A stretch of 64,000 bases of DNA from Methylophilaceae bacterium. Lineage in GTDB: Bacteria > Pseudomonadota > Gammaproteobacteria > Burkholderiales > Methylophilaceae. Below are positions 29,180 through 36,985 of the stretch, piece by piece; positions within the stretch are counted from its first letter, which is position 1; every line of letters starts with the position of its first letter. The notes under the pieces were generated by a model. The model ran no database searches. It saw nothing but the letters and a program-made list of their open reading frames with translations, and was not told the DNA's origin. The stretch is from the NCBI GenBank assembly GCA_013141125.1, contig JABFRO010000001.1, positions 744,001-808,000 of the forward strand, written 5' to 3'. The position numbers were made by a program, and so were the translations under genes.

Positions 29180-29322
29180 AGGGCTTCTATAAATTCAAAA
29201 TTCTAAGTCAGGCGAGGCCGGATACAAAAAATAATGAGGCGGTATATAATTGATATATAAATGATTATTTTTCGTTAGTAACGAAGCATCACGACGAAGT
29301 TTGGATTTAATAGAAATCCCCT
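29180..29322. repeat. MITE-like repeat, family A, copy 3
   Basis: 143 bp, left end AGGGCTTCTATAAATTCAAA, right end reversed AGGGGATTTCTATTAAATCC, with the shared interior (TAAGTCAGGCGAGGC, TTGATATATAA, CACGACGAAG). TATG occurs immediately outside both ends (29176-29179 and 29323-29326), the clearest possible target duplication of the family. Confidence 0.78.
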
Positions 29323-29373
29323 TATGTGTATAAACTTACGAACCCAGGAATTAGTGCTTTAGTTAAAAGTAAT

Positions 29374-29423
29374 CCTGTCAAACAAAAAAGGAGCAAAATT
29401 TAGCTCCTTTTTTGTTTGACAGG
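29374..29423. terminator. Long perfect hairpin, bidirectional terminator
   Basis: 21-base perfect arms (29374-29394 and 29403-29423) with the 8-base loop AAAATTTA; the stem contains AAAAAAGGAGC / GCTCCTTTTTT, so a T-run follows the GC part in either direction. It lies between the convergent sugar dehydrogenase and redoxin genes and can stop both. Confidence 0.75.
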
Positions 29424-29450
29424 CTCAAGTCGCCAGGTGTGGAAGTTCAA

Positions 29451-30068
29451 TCAGCTTGAGTATTTAACCGAGCAACCATAGGGCTTAGTGCTGGATTTGG
29501 CGACTGGTTTGCCGGCGGCCAGATCACTAAATGCGGCTTTCACATAATTTTCAGCGCGGCTAATATCGTTTTTGTTGGTGGAAGCAATGCTATCAATGCC
29601 GCCCTTGTAAACCAGCACACCTTGCGGGTTGATAATGAAAATATGCGGTGTGGTTTGTGCTTCATAAGCTTTGCCGATTTTCCCATCCGCATCCAGAAGG
29701 GTGTTGGTTGGTTTGGCGTTATTGTAGGCATTAATCTGAATAGCAGTTTTGCCGTCTACATTACCTTGTGAGCCTGGTGCAGAAGTGATGACTTGTAGCC
29801 AGACAATGCCTTTGGCCGTTGCTTCTTTTTGCAGGCTGGGGATATTGCCGCTTTCATAATGTTTTTTAACGTAAGGGCAATCGTGGTTAGTCCACTCCAG
29901 TACCACGGTTTTACCTTTTAACGCACTCAGATTAACGGTGCTGCCATCTGCGGCAGCGCCGGAAAACGCAGGTGCGGGTTTGCCTATGGTTGCTTCGGCA
30001 GAAGCCGATAACGAATTAAAGGATACAAAACCAATCAGGGCGATTTTCAATAAATGACGGATTAACAT
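29451..30068 (-). CDS. Secreted TlpA/redoxin-like thioredoxin-fold protein
   Basis: A 205-residue protein with a Sec signal (1-24). The redoxin fold starts at IGKPAPAFSGAAADGSTVNL, with the active-site-like Cys at C64 in EWTNHDCPYVKKHY and the cis-Pro region TTPHIFIINPQG. The site is CPYV: only one Cys, not CxxC, which fits the peroxiredoxin-like group of exported 'redoxin domain' proteins. A second Cys lies near the C-terminus (PYGCSVKY). It is the last gene of the minus-strand periplasmic series, 52 bp after the DsbD-like gene, which could supply reducing power to it. Confidence 0.87.
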   Translation of the reverse strand: MLIRHLLKIALIGFVSFNSLSASAEATIGKPAPAFSGAAADGSTVNLSALKGKTVVLEWTNHDCPYVKKHYESGNIPSLQKEATAKGIVWLQVITSAPGSQGNVDGKTAIQINAYNNAKPTNTLLDADGKIGKAYEAQTTPHIFIINPQGVLVYKGGIDSIASTNKNDISRAENYVKAAFSDLAAGKPVAKSSTKPYGCSVKYSS

Positions 30069-30120
30069 TTAGAACTCCTTAAAATTTAACGATGGTGGAC
30101 GGTACTTTTATTTACTGCGG

Positions 30121-32304
30121 TTAAAGCTTTACAGCGTTTACAACTATTTCTGGAGTGAGTATCTGCGGCAACACAACGGGCTTAACGGCTTTTCCATCCT
30201 TGCGATTTGCAGGATATGCCACGTAAAGCGGCACACCACTGCGTCCAAACTCCTTCAGAAATTGGGTGATCTGAACATCTTGGTTCGTCCAATCTCCCTT
30301 CAGGTAAGTGATACCCGAATTCTTGAATGCCGCAATGACCTTGCTATCGCTTAAAGTGACGCGTTCATTGGCTAGGCAGCTGATACACCAGGCAGCGGTA
30401 AAATTAAGAAATACCGGTTTGCCTTGCGCTAACAACGACTGTAATTTTTCAGAGGAATAGGGTTCCCAATTTTGACTTTTTGTTGCGGCGATTTCGTTCT
30501 TCAATTTGGCATTCGATAACTTTGCGTTGGCGGGATTGGCCAACACACCAGCATATCCTCCGGTTAACGCAATTAAAACAGCAATAACGGCAATTGCTGT
30601 AGAACCGTGCCTGGTTGAAGTTTTGCTGTTACGGGTAATGCCGTAAAGCCAGGCAGCAAAGGCAATCGCTACCATGCCGCCAAGCGCCACAGCGATGGCA
30701 TTGGCTCCTCTTTGCTGCGCCAGCACCCAGATCAGCCACACGGCCGCCAGATACATGGGGAAAGCCAAACCCTGCTTGACGCGTTCCATCCAGACACCCG
30801 GACGCGGCAACCAGCGTTGCAAATAAGGCCAACTGCTTAACAGCAGATAGGGCAAAGCTAACCCCAAACCCAGACTAAGAAAGACGGAAAGCAGTACAAC
30901 AGGCGATTGCGCCAGGGCATAGCCTAGCGCAGCTCCCATGAAGGGCGCGGTGCATGGTGTAGCAACGATGGTCGCCAAAACGCCGGTAAAGAAGCTGCCG
31001 CTATAGCCCGAACGTTGCGCCAACGATGAACCAACGCCCACCACCGAGTTTCCTATGGTAAACACGCCGGATAAACTGAGCCCAACGCCAAACATGAGAT
31101 AGGCTACAACCAGCACAAACACAGGCGACTGAAACTGAAAGCCCCAGCCGATTTGCGCACCACCGGCTTTCAGCGCAATCAACAATCCGGCCAGTAGGGA
31201 AAAACTGACCAATATGCCCAGCGTATAGGCCAGCCCATGCAAACGGGTTTGTAACGGCTCCTGATGCACGTGGCTCAATAAGGAAAGCGCCTTGATCGAC
31301 AGCACGGGAAACACACAAGGCATCAAATTCAATATCACGCCCCCCAGCAAGGCTAGCAGCAGTGCCGCCGGCAAGCCCAGATTGGCACTTTCATTCGCCT
31401 CGGCGGTGAGGTTTATTATTGGTGATGAAGCTGCGGATATGGCAGCATTAATGACATATCCCGTTGCAACTTGTTCGCCGCCACGGTTTTCTGATACGAC
31501 TAAAACGCCGGACAGGTTTTCACTGGGCTTGACGGGCGCTTCTCCCGGTTTTAATTTCAGCACTAGGGTGTTGCCATCAACACTGGGTGTCTGCACCACA
31601 TTGTGCAAAATTCTGCCCCATTGCAAGGGGTAGAAGTAAAGGTCATTAGCTTGAGTGTTTAAAGAAGCGTTACCGGAAATACGCAACAGTAATTGATGCT
31701 GTTGATATTCAACACTGGCTGACCAGGGGCTAACTTGCGGTAAGGTTTTGCGCGCCTTTTCAATCAATGGGCTACCTTTTCCAGTAGCACTGCCTTTGGC
31801 CACAATCGGTAAATTCAGATTAAGCTCAACGGTTTCCGGGATGCAGATTTCATTACAAACTAGCCAGCCAACCTTGGCATGAATGGGGAAAACTCCGCCA
31901 ATAACCGCATTCGCAGGGACTTTAACGGCTGACAGTAGCGTGACTTCATGTTCATAACCATAATTGGTAACCGGCCCGATACTGAAACGTTTCGGGATAG
32001 GCCATTGAATCTCTCCAGCGTTCACGCCTCTTGGTAACGTCCATTGAATAGTAGTAGGCTCCCCTGAATCACCGGAATTCTGCCAATAGGTATGCCAGTG
32101 TGGAATAATGCGCTCGTTTATACCCAGCTCGATTTCTGCTCCGGGATAAACCTTATCTACAGACGCGATGAGTTCAGCACGAACATGCTCAGTGTCTGCC
32201 ACAGATGATGCGGCAAAAGCATGCCCTGCTGAATATCCAAGCAATAGCGTAACAACGCCTATTTGAATCACTCGGAAAAAGTATCTGGCCGTAGCTGTCA
32301 TCAT
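30121..32304 (-). CDS. DsbD/ScsB-like transmembrane thiol-disulfide reductase
   Basis: A 727-residue protein with all three parts of the DsbD/ScsB type. After a signal peptide there is an N-terminal periplasmic domain with a Cys pair (WLVCNEICIPE, about residue 150). Eight membrane helices in the middle carry the exchange cysteines NLMPCVFPVLSIKAL and ATPCTAPFMGAALGYAL. A C-terminal thioredoxin domain has W-C-I-S-C in FTAAWCISCLANE. Such proteins move electrons from cytoplasmic thioredoxin to periplasmic partners. The large N-terminal domain resembles ScsB more than classical DsbD. Its neighbours (redoxin, cytochrome lipoprotein) are plausible clients. Confidence 0.92.
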   Translation of the reverse strand: MMTATARYFFRVIQIGVVTLLLGYSAGHAFAASSVADTEHVRAELIASVDKVYPGAEIELGINERIIPHWHTYWQNSGDSGEPTTIQWTLPRGVNAGEIQWPIPKRFSIGPVTNYGYEHEVTLLSAVKVPANAVIGGVFPIHAKVGWLVCNEICIPETVELNLNLPIVAKGSATGKGSPLIEKARKTLPQVSPWSASVEYQQHQLLLRISGNASLNTQANDLYFYPLQWGRILHNVVQTPSVDGNTLVLKLKPGEAPVKPSENLSGVLVVSENRGGEQVATGYVINAAISAASSPIINLTAEANESANLGLPAALLLALLGGVILNLMPCVFPVLSIKALSLLSHVHQEPLQTRLHGLAYTLGILVSFSLLAGLLIALKAGGAQIGWGFQFQSPVFVLVVAYLMFGVGLSLSGVFTIGNSVVGVGSSLAQRSGYSGSFFTGVLATIVATPCTAPFMGAALGYALAQSPVVLLSVFLSLGLGLALPYLLLSSWPYLQRWLPRPGVWMERVKQGLAFPMYLAAVWLIWVLAQQRGANAIAVALGGMVAIAFAAWLYGITRNSKTSTRHGSTAIAVIAVLIALTGGYAGVLANPANAKLSNAKLKNEIAATKSQNWEPYSSEKLQSLLAQGKPVFLNFTAAWCISCLANERVTLSDSKVIAAFKNSGITYLKGDWTNQDVQITQFLKEFGRSGVPLYVAYPANRKDGKAVKPVVLPQILTPEIVVNAVKL

Positions 32305-32352
32305 ATCAATGCCGCTCCTCTCAAAAGGAAGAGGCGGGACAATGGTGGCGTG

Positions 32353-32931
32353 CTATTGCAATCTACTCTTGATTTTTTCGATACCCGCCAACGCGCAGGC
32401 TTCATCCTTATCGCCACCAGGCGCGCCGCCTACTCCAATGGCACCTACCAGCTCATTGCCCACAAATAGAGGAAGTGCGCCTGCACGGGGGCGATGTTTG
32501 GGGTCTGCATTTAGCAGCCCTAGCAATATAGGATCGGCCTCGGCTTTTTTGCCAGCTGCCGCAGATGAGGTTTTGAAGGTGACAGCAGTAAATGCCTTGG
32601 CTGAACTGGATTCCACGCCGCGCTTGCTGGCACCATCGGCGGCCAGTGTCACTTTAACCACACCAGCTGAATCCACTACACTGGCCGTTGTTTTGTAGCC
32701 GTTGGCGGTACAAGTTGCCACAGCAGTTTGTGCAGCTTCCAGCGCCAATGCCAAACTTGGGCCACGTGCGGGTGGCGGAGGCGGTGTTTGCGCTGCTGGC
32801 GCAGCAGGAGGGAGAGGCGCAGCTGGCACAGCATCCGCCGCTGTTGCCAAATTTGAGATTGCCAGATTTGAGATTGAAAGTGCTGCAATTACACACAGTA
32901 ATGAAGCGTTACGACGTTTGAAATGAAGCAT
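32353..32931 (-). CDS. Secreted GlcG/HbpS-like (heme-binding-family) protein
   Basis: A 192-residue protein with a Sec signal (about 1-32). A Pro/Ala linker (VPAAPLPPAAPAAQTPPPPP) precedes a GlcG/HbpS domain: LALEAAQTAVATCTANGYKT, SVVDSAGVVKVTLAADGAS, AFTAVTFKTSS, and GALPLFVGNELVGAIGVGG near the end. The family binds heme or cobalamin-like ligands in some members and is of unknown role in most. It lies in a close series with the DsbD-like gene (48 bp) and the cytochrome lipoprotein (48 bp). Confidence 0.85.
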   Translation of the reverse strand: MLHFKRRNASLLCVIAALSISNLAISNLATAADAVPAAPLPPAAPAAQTPPPPPARGPSLALALEAAQTAVATCTANGYKTTASVVDSAGVVKVTLAADGASKRGVESSSAKAFTAVTFKTSSAAAGKKAEADPILLGLLNADPKHRPRAGALPLFVGNELVGAIGVGGAPGGDKDEACALAGIEKIKSRLQ

Positions 32932-32979
32932 GGAGTTTTCCTTGGGTTAAATGAATGAAAAAAGTGAATATGAGATTTT

Positions 32980-33576
32980 TTATTTCTTTGTACTTAAATC
33001 GATATTGGCACTGGGAAGCTTGTCGTTGGGATACCAGAACTGCTTGTGGCATTGCTCGCAAACATGTTCTACCACCCCACCCGCCTGTACTAATTCTTCC
33101 GTATTTTTATTGTCTATGGCCTGGAGCAGCAACTGAGTCGCATTTTGAAACGCCTGCGCATGTTTATTAAAATCCGCGCGATTGGCGGCGATGGTTTTTT
33201 GAATATCCGCCGGGCTAAGTTCGACCGGATGAATGGAGGTGCTTGCGCCCTCAACCGCAATGGGGCGGCCTTCAATCGCCAGCAGATTGCTCACCTCGGT
33301 CAATGTCACGGCATGATGCCTGAGCTGTGTCCACTCCTCATCGGTTTGCGGTACCTTTTCTACCGTGCCTGACTTGGTGCTAACGGTAGAGACTGAATTC
33401 CAAATCGGATCAATGTTGGGATCGATGACCGATACCATTAGCTCCTGAAGCGTGGCTACCGGCTTAAATGGTGATGCTATTTCTGTCTTTTGTGGTGCGG
33501 TCTGGTGCTGATCGCAGCTGGTTAGTGCCAGTAGCGTAGTGCTTAGCAGGGAAAAAGGTGCGCTGTTACATTTCAT
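32980..33576 (-). CDS. Cytochrome c-like lipoprotein, single C-terminal heme site
   Basis: A 198-residue protein. The N-terminus ends in a lipobox (LLALTSC, Cys21), so it is membrane-anchored in the periplasm. The only heme motif is C-E-Q-C-H at about 173-177 near the C-terminus, preceded by an all-helical region (FNKHAQAFQNATQLLLQAIDN). A C-terminal CxxCH after a helical bundle is the pattern of class II (cytochrome c'/c556-type) cytochromes. It is probably an electron carrier for, or a sensor within, the surrounding periplasmic system. The family-B repeat lies just upstream. Confidence 0.83.
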   Translation of the reverse strand: MKCNSAPFSLLSTTLLALTSCDQHQTAPQKTEIASPFKPVATLQELMVSVIDPNIDPIWNSVSTVSTKSGTVEKVPQTDEEWTQLRHHAVTLTEVSNLLAIEGRPIAVEGASTSIHPVELSPADIQKTIAANRADFNKHAQAFQNATQLLLQAIDNKNTEELVQAGGVVEHVCEQCHKQFWYPNDKLPSANIDLSTKK

Positions 33577-33617
33577 TAATTGAATACCTTTTGTTTTCTC
33601 AAGGCCTTACAAACTTT

Positions 33618-33761
33618 TTCGTGATTAGCAAACTGCTTCAGCTAAGCCGTCATACTGACAAAAGTCGGTATCTAGTGTCGTAAAAAGTCACTGGATTCCG
33701 TGTCAAGCACTTCATTAAAAACATGATTTCAGCTTAGCTGAAGCAGCTTGCTAATCAGGAA
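33618..33761. repeat. MITE-like repeat, family B, copy 2
   Basis: A 144-bp element with about 30-bp terminal inverted repeats with two mismatches (right end reversed: TTCCTGATTAGCAAGCTGCT; left: TTCGTGATTAGCAAACTGCT). The interior from GTGTCGTAAAAAGTCACTGG through GTGTCAAGCACTTCATT is almost identical to copy 1. It sits between two minus-strand genes and could split their transcript. Confidence 0.8.
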
Positions 33762-33785
33762 CTTTTCTTGTGGATTGCCAAAACC

Positions 33786-34799
33786 CTATAGGCTTTTCTT
33801 TGTTTCCGCAGCACCAAGTCCAAATCCACCGTTATTTTCGTTGCAGATACGTTCCTCGCGTTCAAGAATGGGTTGCTTGCCAGCGTGTTTGGCTAATGAA
33901 GTTTCAAAATGCCAACCGTTGGGTGCATCTTTTTCTGTCCATTTGCGGGCGGGAATCGTGGTTTTGAAAGGGCGTGTATAAACCGTAGAGTCGGTAATGA
34001 TGGCTTCATAGTTATAGCGTTGACCGTCATTGGAGAAAATATAGCGCTCCTGGATATGTCCGTTTTCACTGATGAACTCGCCGGTTCTGCCAAACAGCGC
34101 CTTGCCGTTCTGGTTGGTCACATCCACCACCAGCGTATTGCCTTCCCAGTGGCCGCGTGAATCGCCATTCCATAACTTGATGTTGTCGGCAAGATGCGGC
34201 TTGTTATCCAGGTGCACGATACGGGTGCCGGAATTAAAAAAGAACACTATATAGCCGGGATACTGCGCGACTTCGTAACCATGCCAATACAGGGATTTTG
34301 GCACTCCAGCAGGTGCACATCTGGCCAACGGTTCTACATATTCCGGCTTGACCGGGTTATTGAAGTTAGCCTGAAACTCTTTTACTTTTTCCAGCGCCCA
34401 CGGTTGAAACGGCACCTGGCCATCCGGTGTATCGCTCACCCGGCTGGGTGCGCGCTGATCTCTAGGTGGCAGTGAACGGCTGCGCGCAGTGGTCTCGCCG
34501 GGTACACCGCCTTGCGGATCGGTAAAATTGTTATGGTTGGCAATCGTATTTGACCAATGCCCCTGCACATCCGGTTGGCCATCCGCCAGACGTGAGCCTG
34601 TCCATTTTCCCGATTCCAATTTGGGGACAGTTTTTTCCTGCTCAATGCCAGGATTGGCGCGCGGCTGGGCTGGAGCGGCGGCTTTGGCTTGGTCTGCCTT
34701 GCCGGTTTCAGCCGACCAAGAGGAAACCGGGGTTAACAACAATAGCCATGCCAATAAAGTAGAGGTTGTTATGTGTAACTGTTTGTGAATATTTTTCAT
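33786..34799 (-). CDS. Secreted protein of the 'GDSRGHWEG' family, paralogue 1
   Basis: A 337-residue protein with a Sec signal (to about residue 30, SSWSA). I recognise the family, common as 'hypothetical protein' in Acidobacteria and Proteobacteria, but know no function. Shared marks are DGQPDVQGHW near the mature N-terminus, RCAPAGVPKSLYW, a segment around IVHLD, and WNGDSRGHWEGNTLVVDVTN, followed by ERY/Y-x-TVYTRPF strands that suggest a beta-rich fold. It is paralogous to the next upstream gene (57 bp gap). With DUF6152 in the same run this is a recurring set, probably acting together in the periplasm. Confidence 0.82.
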   Translation of the reverse strand: MKNIHKQLHITTSTLLAWLLLLTPVSSWSAETGKADQAKAAAPAQPRANPGIEQEKTVPKLESGKWTGSRLADGQPDVQGHWSNTIANHNNFTDPQGGVPGETTARSRSLPPRDQRAPSRVSDTPDGQVPFQPWALEKVKEFQANFNNPVKPEYVEPLARCAPAGVPKSLYWHGYEVAQYPGYIVFFFNSGTRIVHLDNKPHLADNIKLWNGDSRGHWEGNTLVVDVTNQNGKALFGRTGEFISENGHIQERYIFSNDGQRYNYEAIITDSTVYTRPFKTTIPARKWTEKDAPNGWHFETSLAKHAGKQPILEREERICNENNGGFGLGAAETKKSL

Positions 34800-34856
34800 A
34801 TAATTCTCACTTAACGCTTTAATAACTTAATTAAAAAATAATGAATAAGCCGAGCA

Positions 34857-35669
34857 TCATTTTTTATCAGGTTTGGGCGGATAGTATTGGTCGTAATCCA
34901 GGGTGAATCTGTAATCTTCGATCAGCTGAAAACTCTTTTCTCGGTGGCGATGCAGGATCACACTGATATTCCAGGGGCGGCTGTAGACGTTGGCATCTTC
35001 CAGCGTGGCCTTGTATTCAATGGTGTTGGGATCAAGGTATTTCCAACGTTCCACTACGTGTAAGGCATCGCTATGAAAATTACCCGCACGATCCAGCCAG
35101 GTTTTGTCGTTGAAGTGTTTGGCATCCACCACCAGCGTGTCGCCCTCCCAATGGCCGCGTGAATCGCCCAGCCACCAATCATTAGGGTCGTCAGGATGCT
35201 CGGTGCCGTTGGTGTGTATGGTGCGTACGGTATGGCCAAACTGAAATACCAAATTCAAATCTCGTGCGCGCTGAAAAATCTGAAACGGCTCGGGGTAATA
35301 AATGCCGCGCGGCACGCCCAGAGTATAGCCTTTGATTCTGGGGTCGTCGGTTTCGCGTGCGGCAAAGTTTTTCTTTTTTTGCTCCAGCGCTTTGGGCAGA
35401 TAAGGAATGGTTCCGCCTTCTATTATGCCTGCGCCCGGTGGCGCATCCTTGCGGTTGGAATGGGGTTCCAGATCATAATCGGCGGCACTGGTGGTTTGCC
35501 AGATACCGGAAAAATCCGGCTTGCCGTTGGCGAGCTTGGGGATTTTTTCGGCCGCAGATACATTCATGGCAATCGCCATGAATCCGGCAGCCAGAATTAA
35601 TGCTATTTTTAAACCATACATGTGTGACCGATATGGCAATGAAATTGAGCTCAAGTAAGGTTTTCCCAT
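34857..35669 (-). CDS. Secreted protein of the 'GDSRGHWEG' family, paralogue 2
   Basis: A 270-residue protein; the alternative start at ATG 35621 gives 254 residues with a more typical Sec signal (MYGLKIALILAAGFMAIAM, then NVSAA). Neither start has a clear ribosome site, but the first lies 9 bp after the DUF6152 stop, which favours coupling. It shares KPDFSGIWQT, VPRGIYYPEPFQIFQ, a VRTIHTNG strand and WLGDSRGHWEGDTLVVDAKHF with the neighbouring paralogue. Function is unknown; the DxSGxWxxxxx opening and beta-rich pattern are family features. Confidence 0.82.
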   Translation of the reverse strand: MGKPYLSSISLPYRSHMYGLKIALILAAGFMAIAMNVSAAEKIPKLANGKPDFSGIWQTTSAADYDLEPHSNRKDAPPGAGIIEGGTIPYLPKALEQKKKNFAARETDDPRIKGYTLGVPRGIYYPEPFQIFQRARDLNLVFQFGHTVRTIHTNGTEHPDDPNDWWLGDSRGHWEGDTLVVDAKHFNDKTWLDRAGNFHSDALHVVERWKYLDPNTIEYKATLEDANVYSRPWNISVILHRHREKSFQLIEDYRFTLDYDQYYPPKPDKK

Positions 35670-35678
35670 TTCAAGATA

Positions 35679-36107
35679 TTATTGCGCGGCAGCAGCCGGT
35701 GATGCTTGAGGCGCATCCTGAGCACCGCCAGTTTGCACACTACGGCCATCGGCGAGTGTAGTCAGAGTGGCATAGCCAAATTCCTTGCCATTTTTAGCGC
35801 GGTAGCCTTTGATCGTGATCTCAGTACCAGCGGTCAGCGTTTTTTTGCTAATGCCTTTTTGCTTCAGACTAAAAGGAGCGCCAAATTCAAACCCCCAGTT
35901 GCTGACCGTGCCATCTGCGGCTTTAACATCCACATACAGCCAGCTGTGCGGATTCACCAATTCAAACTTGGTAACCACGCCTTTGACTTCCACTGGTTGC
36001 GCTGAATCAAATTCAGCAGAAAATGCATGATGTGCGAATGCAGGCTGCGAAGCTGCTAACAGTGTCAGCAGGGAAATACCGCTCAGTAACTTGGGTGAGG
36101 TTTTCAT
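35679..36107 (-). CDS. DUF6152 family secreted protein
   Basis: A 142-residue protein. The start at ATG 36107 is fixed by a good ribosome site (AGGAG, 8 bases upstream) and by a Sec signal (MKTSPKLLSGISLLTLLAAS, then QPAFA). The mature protein begins AHHAFSAEFDSAQPVEVKGVV, the DUF6152 signature, then NPHSWLYVDVKAADGTVSNW and a basic GYRAKNGKEFGYA strand; an OB-like small beta fold is likely. It is second in the series after the rhodanese-like gene and directly before the two 'GDSRGHWEG' genes, its usual partners. Function is unknown. Confidence 0.88.
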   Translation of the reverse strand: MKTSPKLLSGISLLTLLAASQPAFAHHAFSAEFDSAQPVEVKGVVTKFELVNPHSWLYVDVKAADGTVSNWGFEFGAPFSLKQKGISKKTLTAGTEITIKGYRAKNGKEFGYATLTTLADGRSVQTGGAQDAPQASPAAAAQ

Positions 36108-36153
36108 TAATAACGCTCCTTTTTTGCGTCGATTATTTTTTAAACTAACTGGA

Positions 36154-36618
36154 TTACTTTTGTGCCGGGGCAGTAGCACGTGGAGGTGGGATGGCAATCT
36201 TGGTCAGTTTGCCGCCATCTTCTTCATAGTTTTGCACGCCAATGGCACCCACAACCTTGAAGCCTTTGGTGCTTAAAAAATCTCCCGCTTTACCAGCGCG
36301 GCCAGCGTGGTTGGATATAGTGGCAACATTTCTATCTTTTGGGATGTACGCCAAACTTTTCTCCAAATCATCCGTTTGAATGCTCAAATACACAGGCAAG
36401 CCACCGATTTTGGTCAGTTCATCCGGGCGACGCAAATCAATAAACAAAACGTCAGCAGGCTTAGCCAACAGCGCATCAATTTGTGCCTTGTTCAGCTTGG
36501 GGGTTTTATATTTGTATTCGAATGTTTGTGCAGCTGGTTTTACTTCGTCGGCAGCAAATGCTGTGGTACTGGCAAATACGGCAGCCAGCATTAAGGCAAA
36601 AGTGATTTTTTTCATCAT
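36154..36618 (-). CDS. Periplasmic rhodanese-like protein lacking the catalytic cysteine
   Basis: A 154-residue protein. The start at ATG 36618 is chosen for a GGAA ribosome site six bases upstream and a Sec signal (KKITFALMLAAVFASTTAFA). The rhodanese fold is recognisable: PADVLFIDLRRPDELTKIGG, KDRNVATISNHAGRAGKAGD, LSTKGFKVVGAIGVQNYEEDGG. The active-site loop, normally C-x5-R, here reads ISNHAGRAG with no Cys, so it cannot form the persulfide. It may bind rather than transfer sulfur, or act as a scaffold. It is the first gene of the cluster downstream of a strong sigma-54 promoter match. Confidence 0.85.
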   Translation of the reverse strand: MMKKITFALMLAAVFASTTAFAADEVKPAAQTFEYKYKTPKLNKAQIDALLAKPADVLFIDLRRPDELTKIGGLPVYLSIQTDDLEKSLAYIPKDRNVATISNHAGRAGKAGDFLSTKGFKVVGAIGVQNYEEDGGKLTKIAIPPPRATAPAQK

Positions 36619-36709
36619 GTATTGTTCCATTTGATTGTATAAAGTTACGAATTCAGCGTCATTTCATGCATCCAATACGAATGCATAAAGCGTGCTCTGT
36701 GTTACAAAC

Positions 36710-36725
36710 AGCAGTTATCGTGCCA
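36710..36725 (-). promoter_or_regulatory. Putative sigma-54 promoter for the rhodanese-DUF6152 cluster
   Basis: The minus strand reads TGGCACGATAACTGCT: 11 of 12 fixed consensus positions, GG-N10-GC spacing correct. The expected transcript start is near 36698, about 80 bases ahead of the first ATG at 36618. Confidence 0.6.
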
Positions 36726-36929
36726 GAATAATAAAAACAGAAAAATTAAAGGATTAGTCGCTTATAAATTCAATAACAATATGATTGCTAATGAATTTAG
36801 AGAAAGCTTATTAAGCTATAATTTTTTTTTGAAGAAAGGCATGTATGCGGAATGGTGCGCAAATGTTGCATGGGAAACAGCAGAAACCAAAACCAAGTTG
36901 CTATAGCAACAGATTTTAACGACTAAATG

Positions 36930-36965
36930 AATACGGGATGCAAATGCAAATCTGCATCCCGTATT
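36930..36965 (-). terminator. Hairpin terminator behind the dienelactone hydrolase
   Basis: 13-base perfect arms AATACGGGATGCA / TGCATCCCGTATT around a 10-base loop, 20 bp beyond the stop codon. The T-run is poor (TTCATTT), so termination may be partial. Confidence 0.55.
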
Positions 36966-36985
36966 TGACCTGCACAAAATCGCTT

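Noticed and set aside
32688-32926. Small Ala/Gly-rich or Cys-rich frames opposite the GlcG-like gene
   Set aside because: They are antisense shadows of its Pro/Ala-rich linker.
36825-36850. A plus-strand terminator AGCTTATTAAGCT followed by a T-run
   Set aside because: The palindrome has no room for a loop and no plus-strand gene ends there.
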